A DNA stretch of 64,000 nt from Tetraselmis striata (taxonomy: Eukaryota > Chlorophyta > Chlorodendrophyceae > Chlorodendrales > Chlorodendraceae): positions 1 through 64,000 of the forward strand of contig VCJN01000252.1 in assembly GCA_006384855.1 (NCBI GenBank). The letters run 5' to 3'. The first letter of the stretch is position 1. Each line of letters opens with the position of its first letter. The notes below the pieces were generated by a model. That model was given only the letters and a program-made list of their open reading frames with translations. It did no database searches and was not told the origin of the DNA. Positions 34,463 through 48,414 of the stretch are shown piece after piece. Both the position numbers and the translations under genes were made by a program.

Positions 34463-37400
34463 ATGGACGGAGCGGAACGAACGGCCGAAGACCTGCAGCT
34501 GCTTACATCGGCGGCGACATCAACGGATGTCACAGGAGTGAAGGTGGAAGAGCCGTCTGCGACGGCAGCATTGGAGCTCGGCGCCCTCGGAAGGGGACTC
34601 GCACCTACCAATGATTCACTCCTGGCGCCCGGCATGACTACAGTGCCTCCACCTGAAGCTGCATGTGCCGCAAAGATTGAGGTAAAGCAGGGACTGCCCT
34701 TTCCCAGTACCCTATATCTGATTACCAATTATGACGTTGACACGCCAATGGCGGTGTTTCCATGCTTGCACGTGATTGTATGTTGTGCCCACTGTAATAT
34801 CAGCCAGCGTCGCCCGAGGAGACCGCACAGCCTGGAGGCGATTGCCGTCCCTCAGCTGCAGCTTTACTCCCGACCACAGTTCTGCCGGCAAAGTTGAATC
34901 CAAAGCGGAATGCAGCAGGCATCGTGAAGGTCGAGGTAGCCCCCAAAGCTACCCGAATTGCTTCGCTCAATTGCTTTGCCTGCAATCTGTGCCGCAATCC
35001 AGAATGTTCATATTGGTTTTTTGTACATCAGATCACGCCTGTTTGCGTGCAAAGCGGTGAAATGTTAATGGAGGGGTAGATTCTTGCTGTGGTCATAGAA
35101 CTCGTCAATCAAACTCAAACGAGTGGCCCGTGGTGACACTGGAATGTCTCCCGCGCCTACTGCACAGCACCAGCCTCGGAGACTGCCTGGAGAGGATCTC
35201 AAGCCCTATATGGACAGTTTGCCTCACATTACCCAAAGCCATACTCACATGAATGGTGCAAAGTCGGCGTTGAACCAGCCTCCAGCTCATCCATCTGAGC
35301 CAGGAGATGGCAGCAGCGCGGGTGAAGAGGTCAAGGCAGTGCCACCTCACGAGAATCCCACCGCGATGCCGCTGCCATCAGCGCCCCCGATTGGAATGAT
35401 TCAGTCTGCGGCTACCGGAGCTGCCGAGACCGCATGCAAGTCTGAAGCAGCAGAATGGTGCTCGGAGCTGCATGCTCCAGAAGCTCCGGCCAATGGCAGC
35501 CCCGCGGGCGCTGATGTTGCCTTCCATCCTGGCAGCAAATTGTCAGTGGGAGTCTTTCCAAGGAAGCGGGCAGCACGCAGCTTGAGTCCTGGCGAGATAG
35601 TCGTCGAAGATAGCAACAAGAAAGGGAAGATCCTGAGGCCACACAATCAAGCTGCAACGCCACCTGCCCCCAAGCATGCAGGTAGCTTGTCAGAGGCAGA
35701 TGGTCCTGCATACGAAGGAGCTGAGAGGACGAACCACCGGGAGGCAGCCAACCCTTCAGAGAATCGAGGAAAGGCTGCTTCGAATGGCAGCTGTGCGCAC
35801 TGGGTAAGCAGCTTGATCGCCAGCTTTGCGGCCGGAGAGTATCATGACGACATACTGAACAGCTGCAGCGACCTTGATCAACGAGCTCGAGTGTTGGTGA
35901 CATATCCGCAATGGCATGCTGTGCGTGCGCTTGCAGGCGGCTGGGCCACGCCCTCGCCCCCCACCAGGGCAGATTGAAGAAGTGCTGACATTCCCAGCCA
36001 ACATAACCGGCCTGGTCATTGGCCGCAGTGGCGCAACGGTGAAGAACATGAGAGACGCCGTTGGCGTCAAAATGGTGGTTGACAACGCTGAGTTTCAGGT
36101 GACCCAAGGCAGCGTGTATGGCAGTGATGACGGACTTCCGACTGCGAACACATTCGATTATAGAGTTGCCACCCTGCCCTTGCCCAATGTTCCATCTGCC
36201 AATGACGTGAGCTCGCATTGATGTGCTTCCGCATAGATTACGAAAACTTCAGAGGCCCGTAAGTGCCTGAGTATCATGGGGACCAAGGGCGCGGTGGACG
36301 CCGCTCGTGAGGTGCGCTGCCCGACACAGCACTGAGGCCAGGGTGAGGAGACGGACATGGTTTACATTCCTGATTAGGCTGCCTCTGTGCATGCTCTGGG
36401 TTTGAATGGATGCGGTCACACGTAGATGTATAATAAGAGGGAAGTATGGACATGCCCCGTGGCAGACCATGATGACTGTCATCTCATACGGATCCGCCAT
36501 GGCTGCAGCAAGAGAGTCCCCCGCTGCCCCAGCTTCAAGAAGCAGAGGTGACATCACCGCCCCTGGTAGTACGTCACGACCTGCGCCCTGCACCTGCGGC
36601 AGGGCCGATGCATGTATGATGAGATATCCTACCGACAGTGGAATGGCTGTCATCTGCTTCACCAATAACAATGTCCTGCTTCTCAAACTCGGACCAATCC
36701 AGGCGCTGTTTCCGGTGATTCCGCCTGCCAAAACCGACTGTGCGTGCTCGCCCGTTCATGCTGACCGCAATGATTTCAGGGCTGCCAAATCTGCAGCTGT
36801 CCATCAATCTGCTGAGGGAGTTCATCGGGAGGCGGCATCCAGAGGCGTCGCTCATGCACTCCATCCTGTTCTCCAAGGTGTGGTCTCGGCTCGCGCATCA
36901 GGCCCCGGCAGCTGCACTTGCCGACAAGAGAGAAGATCTCTGCGGGTCTCACTGTCTTTTGAGCGTCTATGTATCATGTGACCTTGAAGGCGCCACGCTG
37001 GGGGCAGAACAGTAAGGAGTGTCTCAAATTGTGTTGCAACCACCAGGTGCAGGCGGAGATGGTTTGCTTCCGCCTGCAAAAGGAGCTCCTTCACCCGCCC
37101 GCGCGAGATGCTCTGCTCCAGGTATATACACGCAGTGGTGTAAGTTGTACCTGCATCTGCCTGTCGCTATCCGCGCCATGGGCAACACTGCATTATACAT
37201 CTGTATACGTGAATCGTAGACATACATACATATCGTCATGTTATCTTCATGGAGACCATATGTCATCACACGGGAATCATCCCAAGTGAGTCGTCGTGTT
37301 TGTGAAAAGTGACTGCTGCTGCTCTTGTCTTGCCAACACCAGCAAATGCGGGCTGCGTCTCCTCACGTCTACGTGTTCATGCAAGTACCATCTGAGGTAC

Positions 37401-39534
37401 GCAGTACGCCCAGTCTTGGCCCCGCAGCTCAGCAGTGGCCCTTAGTGAAAGACGCCAAATAAGCGTAGGGATCTTTTGGAGCGTATTGATACATAATCCT
37501 TCGCGGTGTGCCTACTATGCTCCCATGATAACCCTCTGCATGCCTGTGCATGCGCTAGCTCCCTACATCAACCCACCGTCTCTAGCTAACCGGGAGCTGC
37601 TTTGGTGCACACACGCAACCAGGTGGCAGAGACCGCGCCAGCGTCATCTGAGCCCGGCGCAGATTCCGGTGGACCTGTGAGGAACATGCGTCCCGGGTTT
37701 GCAAGAATCCATTTCGGGTCGGAGGACATGATGGCGGTCCTGTCAGCCAAGCAGGTAACGCTTTGAGTACTGGCAAGTAGCTTGATGCATGCAGATTGTA
37801 TGGCGCTGGATACGTGAATACTAGGTAGTGGAGCAAACACCCGGTGCGTGCGCTGAAGCGTGCCAAACTATATCCGAGGCGAACGTATGATGGCTGCTTA
37901 CTGAGAGGAAGCATTTGTGTTGGAACACTCCCATTGTGTGGGTTCAGCTGGTCTCCAACGCGTTTGGGATAGTGGAACAAACCAACAGGTGGCATGATGA
38001 AGTGGGAGCCGCCAGGCATCAGGTACTTACGTGATGTAGACGCAGGCAATATCATTGCTTTCTCAACGTTCTCCCGAGCTGCACGAACAGTGACTGCAGC
38101 CTCTTTGGTACCAGTACTACTGCCCCTCCTGTGAACCTGTTGCATTCGACGATGGCGCTGCAACATCGTACAGATCCTGCATCTGCACGCATTAAAAAGC
38201 AACTGAAAAGCGTGCAGACATTGGCACATGGCCAACAATACCGAGCTCTGACCATGTGATGCTTGACTGCGGCAGCCGACAGACCGCTTTGCAGATTGCC
38301 GACTCGGGGAGTACAGATGGGAAGTCTGGCGAGAAGGCTCGGCACATGCCGGCGGCACTACATGCGCAAAGGTCAATTCAGTTCGCGTGTATATGCAACT
38401 CCTTCACACAGCAATGATATTGGATCCTCCTCTCATGATGGATGACTGTGGCTTCGACCACTTGATCACCGATAATAACGCTATATATAACGCTAATAGA
38501 GATCCCCCGTCTACGCCGCCAAGTCCCTTTACATGTAGCTAGATGTAAATTTGTGCCTTGTATTTCGTTTAACTAATGTGCAGCGGTTGTTTGATTGAAA
38601 ACTGTGTGAATATGCAGGGACCTTATTTGGCGCCGTCCCGCAATGAGCCTTACCATCAATTTGAAGGCATGGGACACCACCCGCCCCCGCATGGTCGCCC
38701 ATGGCAGCCGGCTTGCGGCGGCGGCATGCCTTTCCACGCAGGTACCGTTGCTGAATCGGCCATATGCATCCGGTGGTGCTGAGATCGCCATCTGTTTCAG
38801 CAATGCGTAGGAAGTATCATTGGCCCTTACTGTGTGCTAGCATACCGTCATTGATATCCATCCAGCCATCGTCAGCTGTAGCCGCGATTCATGTGCAGCA
38901 GTACTTACGTCATACATTGGATTATGGGTAGTTGGCATGTTAAAGATGGTATGTAGCACTGTACGATGCCAATGATAGGTATACACAATATTGTGACATT
39001 GTGAGGCTGGCTAGTTTGCTGCCGTCAAGCTCCCCCGCTGCTTTCAGTATCTGCACATCGCCCTTGCACCTTAGGTTTGGCTTGGAGCAAAGATGGCTTG
39101 TTGCTGATATTTCTACACCATCTTCACCTTGCAGATCCTGGCCCAGCTTGGCGGGGGCCTCCACCACCATGGTACGAATACCACCAACATGGTATGATGG
39201 AACCCAGGCATGACATCCCATGTTGTCCTCCACCAAGGCCACCACTGGGCCCCCCGCCAGGGCCTCGAGGATCCCGACAGGTACAAGCTCAGTCTCTGTC
39301 TTGGCGGCCTTAAAGGCTGATGGTGTGATACTTTGCCAAAAAGTTGAGAACGTTTGCCGGAGCAAGTCTATACACTGGACAGTCTGCTGACCGGGGCTAC
39401 ACTCACTGTGTCTGCCTCATCAGGATCACTCTGCCCCAGACATGCAAGCACGCACTCGCCCACCTGACCACCGGCAGCGCTCTGCTCATGTGCCACCTGG
39501 TCAATGTATTCCCTCGCACCATCTACATTACTGA
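34463..39534 (+). CDS. KH-domain RNA-binding protein (about 11 exons)
   Basis: Model: 34463-34681, 35168-35896, 35973-36098, 36237-36311, 36797-36877, 37047-37121, 37343-37396, 37623-37754, 38618-38741, 39135-39280, 39424-39534. All junctions agree in phase, giving about 623 residues and a TGA stop. The N-terminal 315 residues are low-complexity with a basic KRAARS patch. A KH fold starts at about residue 317: FPANITGLVIGRSGATVK carries the GxxG loop (GRSG), and the split helix AVDAARE / LSINLLREFI is restored by splicing, which supports these introns. The C-terminal part is proline-, histidine- and glycine-rich. The role is probably RNA binding in post-transcriptional control. The first exon and the 37.8-38.6 kb gap are the weakest parts; an ATG at 35144 is an alternative start. 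Its introns lack the poly(C) tracts seen in the other host genes. Confidence 0.75.
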
Positions 39535-39658
39535 GGACACGCGGGAGAAGCCGCCGATTCCACATTCACCGGAGTACACATGGTGCTGCTTCAGCCACCC
39601 ATCAGCAGCATAGCACGGGCAGCCCGCTGACAGCGGTATCATGCTACCTGAAGTTCAT

Positions 39659-39663
39659 TGTAA
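39659..39663 (+). terminator. Candidate TGTAA poly(A) signal of the KH gene
   Basis: TGTAA 125 bases after the stop codon, a typical spacing in chlorophytes. Confidence 0.55.
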
Positions 39664-42600
39664 TGCGGGGAACCAAAACCAGACACCAAGTTGGCGCGGC
39701 GGAAGTGCCAATTCCATAAATATGGTATTGTATCAGCGGTACTTAATGGTAGTATGACTGCCACGGACATCGGTGCGTATGATTGGGAGAGCCAGCTGTG
39801 GGTGTGCCATTTAGTCGTCGACTCCATATATACAAAGTCACTCTCACTTGCTATTACCTATTGCTATATCGTGCTGTTGGTGCGCCAGTCGTTGATGCTG
39901 GCTGCGTCTGGCGTCCCCTTGACGCACCATGCACCTGGTTGGCATCGACATTGTGAGGACAGGGGCAGGCGTGGAGCTGGCGGGCTGGAATATGAATCGC
40001 CGCGGTGTGTTTTGTACGCTTGGTAATACACCTTAAACAGTAAATATGTTAAGTGGCGTGTTGCAAGGATTACTGGCGCGAACTGATGATTGGAGCAGAG
40101 TAAACGCACTGGTGGTTCAGGGGCGTGGGACATCAAAACTGCGAATCCAATAAGCTGGCGGCGGGATGCACGAATCGTGTGAATTCGGAGCACGAAATGC
40201 ACAACTACGCTGGCAGAAGCAGATAAACACCTTCACCCATCAAGCATACCACAGTTTCGTTTCATCAAATTGCTGATGCGAGTATTGCGAGCACAGTCGG
40301 TATACCATACGAGTGTTTGCTGTACGTGCGGCACTGACTGTGGTTCAGCCCGCCGCCGCCAGACGTTATCGTCAGGAAGAGCACAATCCTCGCTGCCACG
40401 TGCAGTGATTGGAGGGTAGCATCACTAGCACTGATAATGCCCGCTATACCCAGCTGGATACATAGCTGGAGACAGAGCATCAGTGGGTATATTTCAGCGG
40501 GAGCAGGTTCTTGTTGTATAATTGCACGCTGAGCTCCAGGTTTTAATGTTCGTTTATAATCATATATGATAATCATATGATAATCATATATGATAATCAT
40601 ATGCTGATTATTATATTTATATTAGTAATAATATGGTACAGATATACAATATGTAGTGCATATGATAATAAGAGTAATTATATAAATACATAAAAAATAT
40701 TTATATGTTTAAATATCTATATGTATATATGACAATAGTACATGACGATCAAAACGGCATATGTTCTATGCCTGGCATTTTGATATGTATATTGCCATGT
40801 ATTGGTACAATATATCGTAAACTGTTATTTGTATTACCATTAATAACGTGCTTGCCAATAATATGATGACGTCGCGCGCAGCTGTTGGATCATTGCTGGA
40901 TCATTGTTGCACTAATAAGCTGATACTTTAGATAGGAACATGCACATGCTGAAGCGTGCGGTAGAGCAAACTATTCGGAGCATGCTGATGATGACACTAC
41001 GCATGCACGACGTGAGGCTGCATAGATACGAGTCGTTGCCTATACATATATAGTGTATATGTCTGGATACACACATGTATGTGAAGTAAATGACCCGTTT
41101 TCATCTACATTTGAAAATAAAAAAATCAGGATTCACTGATTCAGCAGCTGCTGAATTTCTGGTATATGCATGTGCGCCCTGCCAGAAGAAAATAAAAATG
41201 ATGGTGGTTCGGTTAAAAAAGGGTGGTTCGCCGATTTTACACATTACAGCATCATACTGTTTATCATTGGTGAAAAGGCGCCCGCCGCCAGGCAGCGGCC
41301 CACCAGGAGCGGAGGATCCTAAGTGCGGCAGGCCTGGCGGCACCACCCCCACCTCCACGCGATGGGCGCCGGTAACCTCTAAAACCCGTGCCCGGCTAGT
41401 TGCGGCAAGGGGCTGTACGGGGTGGCCGGTTGCCGCTGATCCTCTGAGTGTGCGACGACCGGGGCCTACTGGGGGCTTCTCAAAGAATAGTCGTAGTCCC
41501 TTTAGCGCCTGCTGGCGCCGCCGGGCAGCAGTCCTGTAAAATACGGGGGGCTGCTAATAAAATAATTCATGAACGACCTCGGCCTTGCTTCGGCCTCTAC
41601 GAGGGCCGCCTACGGGTGGGAGGGGTGTGTACAACTTGGACGGGCCAGCCTACTCGCGAGGATTGTTCGAAACACAATCGTGTTTTCGGTCTTCGGTGCG
41701 ACCCGCCTAGTAAGGGGCCCAGAAATAAGCCACCCTCGGGCGGTGACCTCGTCGGCCAAGAGCGTAGGCAGGTGGCGCTGTCGCGCGCCGGGAGATTCGG
41801 CACTGGGGAGCTGCATAAGATCGGGATACTACTGCTCCAACCCCGGCCCATATCTATGGTCAGGGGCGGGGACGGTTCTTGGCTCGATCGGCGTCCATTC
41901 TGTCGAGCTTGGCGGTTGTAGGTACCTCAGTATACTTATCGCTGTAGCACCGTAGCAAATTTATATATATAACGCCGAATCTCGCGAATCGCCGAATCAT
42001 CGATATTGAACTGCCTTGACCAGTGCCAACGCACCGGCCGAGTGCTTATGCCATAGTCCTGGGATAAGCTAGATATGGTCCATGGATGGATATATGGTTT
42101 CGCGAGAAGGGGCTGTGTGAGGGGCCGTTCGGTCGCGCGCCGGTGATAGATGGAGCCACCGAATATGGGTCATTATATTTCCCGATCGCTTCGCATTTAA
42201 AGGGCATCCAGTGGGCCGCGGGGTCCACAGGGCACCACTCCGGCAAGTGACGGTCTCTATCACAAGCTCACGACCATGTCTATGGTTTTATCAACTTAAA
42301 TTTTGTGGTTTTGACACGTGTGGTCGCATGTGGACGCCTTGCGACGGCCGTCTCGGAGAAGTATATACGGTCAACGGTTGGCGGGTGCGGGTTGTGCTGC
42401 CGCGCTGCCCCCACACCGATCCACTACGCCCATCTGAGAGCAGTACCCCCTTTTGTGACTAAATTAGTCTGCACGACAATCGACTTGAATAGCGGCTCCT
42501 CCTTTGGGCTTCGAAGCCCGCTAGAAGGCGCGGCGGTTTTTCTGTCGGTGTGTCACTGCGCGATGCGCGAGGTATATAGCGAACTAGCGATGTCAGGGCA

Positions 42601-43401
42601 TTCACCTCACGGCCACTCACCGACCGGATAAGGGCTCTACGGGCAGCTCTGTCACATGGCTATGGATTCTTTGACATACTATTTTCATCCCTGGCCACTC
42701 CGCTCCAAGGGACGTCCTGACCCGAGGCCGTCCCGTCGAGCAGGGGGAGGTGGTGAAGTCGGTTGCAGCACGGCAGGATCGGTTGTTTCGGCGACATACG
42801 AATAGTACGTAAGCATAATACGTTCCTTGACAATAGATTAGATGTGAAATTGAGCGAATATTATGACGGTCGTACAGTCGTACACTAGAATCAAATATGC
42901 GTCCTGCTGCGCTTTAATTTGAATACTGTCGCTTATCGTCCGGAATATCTGAGTGCGCCGTGCTGCATTTAAATGTGGCAGTCGTTAGCTCATCCACCCG
43001 CCCGCGCCCCGCCGCTGCTCGGCTGCTGCTGCTGCCCGCGGCCAGCTGCCGGTAGGGTGCTTGCTGCCTTGCAGCTTGTGCTGACGACGAGCAAAGGCTT
43101 ATATATTGACAGGGTACATACGCTACATATATCGCCTTCTGCTGCTAGCTCATGTAATTATAACATACGCTATGTATTGACAGGGTACATACGGTATGTG
43201 CCGCACTCCAAGCGTCCGCAACGCCCTCTGCCCTCGGCAAGCTCGCACTCGGCAACGCCACGAACGCGAGAGCACGGGCTGTTCCTAGGCCTGCCGCAGC
43301 CTCACTTGCTCCCGCGCTGCCAGCACCATTCGGCGGAGCTGGTCACCGCGTGCTTACCCCACCCGGCCGAGGGGGCCCGAGCGGGCGACGCGACGACGGC
43401 G
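39664..43401. other. Long intergenic region, no gene seen
   Basis: The first part is unremarkable. An AT-rich hairpin-forming stretch follows (40552-40640). From about 41090 to 42650 the sequence becomes GC-rich with several 130-160 codon ORFs in overlapping frames and a small stem (GGCCTTGCTTCGGCC region at about 41580). It could be the degenerate end of a retroelement, but I found no reverse transcriptase motif. 42700-43400 leads into the I9 gene. Confidence 0.4.
40552..40640. repeat. AT-rich tandem palindromes
   Basis: Repeated ATCATATATGATA and ATCATATGATA words, each self-complementary, in an AT-rich island. Confidence 0.7.
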
Positions 43402-46119
43402 ATGGGGCCGACCGTGAGGGGCCGCTCGGCGCTGCAGCCTGCCGCCGCGGTGGCGCTGGGCGTGCTGCTGATTGGCGCCGCTTCTGGCGCGTCGGTGACC
43501 TGTGACGGCAAGCCCGTAAGCCCCCCCCCCCCCCCCCCCCCCCCCTTCCCCCCCCCTGCGCGCTTGTCGGTGGTCGGGGATGAGGTGGCTCGGGCTGACC
43601 GGGTGGGTGTGACTTGGTGGCACTCAGATGGAGGGTAGCGAGGGTATGGCCCCCTACATCGTGAAGATGGCGCCGGGAGCGAGCAACGCCGACATGGAGG
43701 CGGCCACCGCCTGGCTGACCGCCACCTACGGCGCCGACGGCGGCGTGAGCGCCATCAGCGAGCGGCCCAGCACGTGTGCCCCCCCCCCCCCCCCCCCCCC
43801 CCTTCCCACCAGGGCGGAATATGGTTGTTGGCGCAGGGCAAGCTGCAGCCCGCGTGTAGAAAGCCCCTCGTAAGCATCCTGTGGATGCCGCCCACATGCC
43901 CACCTTGCGCCCAGGCCTGCGCCAGACCACGCTCATAGCTAGGATTTTCGAGGTGTCCTGTGCTAAGTCAGAGGGACCCACTTTCTGTTGGGGCGAGCGA
44001 GAGGGTGCCTAGGCAGGGCTGGGGAGATGTGGCTGGGAGAAGTGCGCGCGGTACACAACAGAGCCGGATTGGGGCCAGAGCGGTGCCACTCCGCCCGCCT
44101 CCTAGCCCCCCCCCCCCCTCCCCCGCCACGGCTCCACTATCCGCGCCGCCCGAGGAATGCATGCTCCCAGGCAGCCAGGCAGGGTGCTGAAGCAAATCAA
44201 ATGGGCGCTGGGGGAGGGTGCGCACCTGCAGGACTGGAGAGCACCGAACTCTGCCAGTGCAAGTAATACTGCCAGGGCGACGCCGGTAGACACCGGCCAG
44301 CTCTGCGGCACAACGCCTAGGTTTTCCCGAAATCACCGCGGGGCAACTTGAGCAGTGTCAGTCATTGCCCACCCCTTTGTGTACTCACGTGTGCCGGCGC
44401 ACCTACATGAGCCCTTATTACAAGCCTTGAATTGGGCTTGCCTGCAACCTACGCGGACATTCCCTATAGTTCTGCTGTGGTGTCGTCTGCACTCAGCCTC
44501 TGACACTCAAGGACAGGACAGGTTCTTATTCGCAGTGTTCTTACCACGGCCTTGGCACCCGTCACATTCCGGAAGGCTAGCGGCGCCTTTGGATTCCCAC
44601 GTACAGATGTTGCGCCAGAGCCCTGCTGCAGCACTGTTCCGCATGCCACTGACTGCGGGGGCAGCGCTGCTTGATCCGTTGTCATGGATGCCCTCGGCCC
44701 TCCATGCTGACACCCCCCCCCCCCCCCCCCCCCCCGCGACGCCTTTGCCTTTGCCTGGCCTGTCCGGCAGGGTGATCGGGCCCTACTTTGTGGCGGAGCT
44801 GAGCTGGGAGGCGCTGCAGGGGCTGCTGTCCTCGGAGCACGGCGCGGCGATCGAGTACGCCGAGTGCGACGTCGCAGTCAGCATCGCCGCCAACGCCACC
44901 GCCGCCGACGCCACCGCCGCCGACGTCACCGTCACGCGCAGCGCAGAGGAGGCGGCGCTGCTGGAGAGCCTGCTGGAGGAGAAGCTCAACTGCGCGGAGG
45001 TAGCCCCCCCCCCCTTCCCCCCTGTTGAAGTGTATATGCGGATAAAGACGTGTGTGTAGTTATACATCTTGGTGCACATGCATGTATGATTGGGTGCTGA
45101 CGTACCTGTAAGAACCCTCAATATAAGCTTCATATTAGCAGCGCATGCAAACGCTATAGATAGGACCATTCGCTATATGGTTTCCGTCTGTATGTGAGCT
45201 CTTACAGGGAGGGCAGGTTCTTGCTTGTAGCCCGGTTCTTCTTACATCGTTGGCACCCGTATGTATCCGTAGAGAGAGTAGAAATCTTACATACAGCTGA
45301 AGGTGGATTGAGGTGCATCACCGCCTGCCGATTGGATAGACAGCTAAGCCCCCCTGCAGATGTATCCATGTAATCCTTTTATACATAGTAGCGCGTAGGT
45401 GGCAAAAACTTGTAATGGCGGGGCCTGCCCTAGCCGTGTGTTGTCACCCTTCTAGCGACATGTTCCAAATGTATTCTACAATACCCTACACTGCCACATT
45501 ACGAGCAGGGATTAGCGGTACCTACGTCCTGAGCTGTGGGCCGCTTTTATTATACGCTTTAGTATTATACGCGAAGGACACTATCCAGACAGCTGATACG
45601 ACCTAGGATAATCTCGTTGATAATCGTTACATCATCAATTGCCTGATGACAATAATCGTAACTTAATTGTTGTGCATCGGTACGCATTCCGGTATCTTTA
45701 TCTGATTTGGACAAGTATATGTGTAATTTTCATGATGTATCATGGGCAGTGCACAATGAGAAAATGTCATTAGTGCTATCCGAAATCGATATGCAATACA
45801 ACTAAGATGTATCTGTCAGTTTTGGTTCAAGAGCAGGCGACTTATCAGCACATTTTCTATTCTTTTCTTCTTCTTCCCTAATTGCCCAGGGTGCACCCTA
45901 ATAGACTGGTAAGTCGGGTGCCGGCGCACTGACAAGCACAAAACCCGTCAGAACGCAGCCTGGCCTGCACGGTTCAGATCAAGACGTAATCCTAGCGAAT
46001 TCAGTACGGAAAATACAAACACTCTGCCGGCACCCCAATGCTGGGAATTAATGCTTGGGCTCTAAGGAGCTGGCACCCCTGCATGCATGCACACATACAC
46101 ATACACATTTAAATTTACG

Positions 46120-46216
<97 letters not shown>

Positions 46217-46934
46217 CGTACCCCATGCTTTGGGTATCATTGTTTTTTACCCCCCAATATGTGAAAAGCGAAGAAACTCGTTCTTTTTGGAATGAATATA
46301 TCAGAACAAGCCACGAAGGCTGCATGAGTATTCCTTTTGGGTGCCGCGAAGCCATGCACTGTAGGGCAAGTGCATGCCACGTGCCCGTATGTACACATAT
46401 CCGCTCTCTTGACGCACTGTCCCGCGCTTGCATTCCAGCTGGCGGAGGGGCAGAGTCGGTACATCATCAAGCTGGCGGACGGCAGCGGCTTGGTGGCGGC
46501 CAACCTCACGGAGTGGGTGGACGCCAGCCACCCGGAGCTCGCAGACGGGCTGGCGGTTGTCGGTCAGTCCAGGTGAACCTCAGGCCAACCGATTTACCGG
46601 GCTAGACCCACCCCCCACCCCCCAACCCTTTTTTCCCTTGCTTCTGCTGGTGCCCAAGCCCCTGGCCCTCCCCTCCTGCAGCATGAAGGACTACGTGCTG
46701 GCGCCGCTGCCGCCCACGGTGATGGAGGAGCTGCTGCTGCACTTCCGAGACAGCGTGGAGTTTGTGGACTGCGACGTTGAAGCCCACTGCGCGGCCTATG
46801 GCTGCCCCAACAACCCCCCCGACTGCAACGCCGACCCTGATGCCTGCGCCGGCCCGGACTCCTCTGCACCCCGCCTGGCATGGGCCGCAGCAGCGCTGCC
46901 CGCTTTGCTGCTGGCTGCGCTGCTGGCTGCATGA
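43402..46934 (+). CDS. Secreted protein with two inhibitor-I9-like domains, probable GPI anchor (5 exons)
   Basis: Exons 43402-43515, 43628-43773, 44771-44999, 46439-46572, 46682-46934; phases agree, 291 residues, TGA stop. Residues 1-30 are a signal peptide ([17 protein letters not shown]). Two tandem units follow, each with the pattern of the subtilisin propeptide / inhibitor I9 fold: [10 protein letters not shown] ... [15 protein letters not shown] ... IEYAECDV, and [10 protein letters not shown] ... [16 protein letters not shown] ... VEFVDCDV. No subtilase catalytic domain is attached, so it would act as a stand-alone protease inhibitor or folding helper. The end is a short polar stretch and a hydrophobic tail ([17 protein letters not shown]) with no basic residues after it, as in GPI-anchor signals. 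Three of its four introns begin with poly(C). Confidence 0.78.
46123..46214. repeat. (CA)n microsatellite in intron 3 of the I9 gene
   Basis: About 46 uninterrupted CA units. The long His-Thr and Val-Cys ORFs here are artefacts. Confidence 0.95.
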
Positions 46935-47069
46935 GCCCCCCCCCCCCCCCCCCCCTTCCCTTTTTTAAACCCCCGATCCCGGCTTATCTATTGTATTATG
47001 CATTACTTACGGCACTGTGCTGTCTGCTGCACGTAACATCGTACTGTACGCTGAGCTGCACCTCCACCC

Positions 47070-47102
<33 letters not shown>

Positions 47103-48414
47103 ACACCACCACCACCAACCTCACAACACATCTGGCGACACTTTGAGGCTTATTTAACGCGCTCACTCATTCCTGGCGCCTCCCGGCCTTTCACACATCA
47201 AGGCCGATCTGATCATACCGCCTAGCCACAGTTCTTTCCCTTCTTGCTAGCGCAACATTCCAGCATGGTAGATAGTTTCTGTCCATCACATGCTTGTAAT
47301 ATGCCCAACGGCCAAGGGACAACCGATACAGCACTGGTACTTCTCCCATTCGGTGTACTTGCTGCCACGCTGGAGGCCCTTCATTACGGTACAAACACAG
47401 CCGTTCGCGGATAAATAACGTTTTGACCCTCCCGCCCCGCGCCCCGCGCGCAAAGACAATGGAGAAAATGATTTAGAATACATCATTTTAACCCATAACA
47501 AATATTCCGATGCAAATTGCAAAACGTTTGACTACTTTTGGCCCCGAAAATCGTATTTAATTGAACGGTGTGTATATCAAGGCTGCTGATCAACTGATGA
47601 CAATCAAACAATGCGGTGATCGGCTCCACTGCGACCAGCGGTGTCGCCGCTAGCGCATGTATTTGATCACCGCCGCCAGAGCAGGATAACAAGCTAGCCA
47701 GCGAGGATAGCAAATTTAAAAGTCGTTGAGCGTTTTATATCCGGCACTACCGCGCTTGCCGATACCGATGAACATCGTCTGTGCATCGCTTCCTTTCATT
47801 ATTATTTCGTGTCCTCGTACAAAAGTCATTATGCTGCGGCTGATATGATGCTTTCCATAAATGAGGCACCGACATCACATGCATGGAGCTAGTTGTCGCT
47901 TATTGCAGGCACCTAGTCACCGTACTATTTTCGCCCTCTTGACAGGACTGGCACCAGTGCGTGCCTACCCACAGTTACCGGCCCAAAGCAAAACAGCCTT
48001 AAGGATAACATCTCGCTGCTGCTCATAGCCGTCAACGTCACGCTGCGATTGTCGTCGCTGATGCTTGCAGCGCCGTTTATCTAGCAAGATATCCAACTTG
48101 CTATATGTCATGATCATACACGTACTACGCTGACAAGTCGAGCATATATCATTTAATACGCTGCGGACTTCGTACTGGTACAATTACTGCTACTGTGGGT
48201 GCCGGCGGCACGCGCGATCGGCGCACAGCTCCGAGAATTCGCAAGCAGTAACAAAGACTATAGTGCCTGCCTTTTCAGTCGTTATAATTCTGACGAATAT
48301 ATCATGGTGCTACAAATTTCAGAGCGTCCTCCTAGCGAGCCTCCAGTGGTACGTTTCTAGAATACGGCCAGTCAGTCTGTCATAAATAAGTTCGTGAGAG
48401 CTATGGTTCCCGCA
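46935..48414. other. Intergenic, no gene seen
   Basis: Starts with a poly(C) run right after the stop codon and a second one near 47070, followed by CA repeats; these are probably 3' UTR. A TGTAA at 47295-47299 could be the poly(A) signal. Nothing else is recognisable. Confidence 0.45.

Noticed and set aside
41090-42650. Possible retroelement ORFs
   Set aside because: No reverse transcriptase, endonuclease or integrase motif in any frame; left as unexplained.
46055-46433. His-Thr and Val-Cys repeat proteins
   Set aside because: Translation of a (CA)n microsatellite inside an intron.
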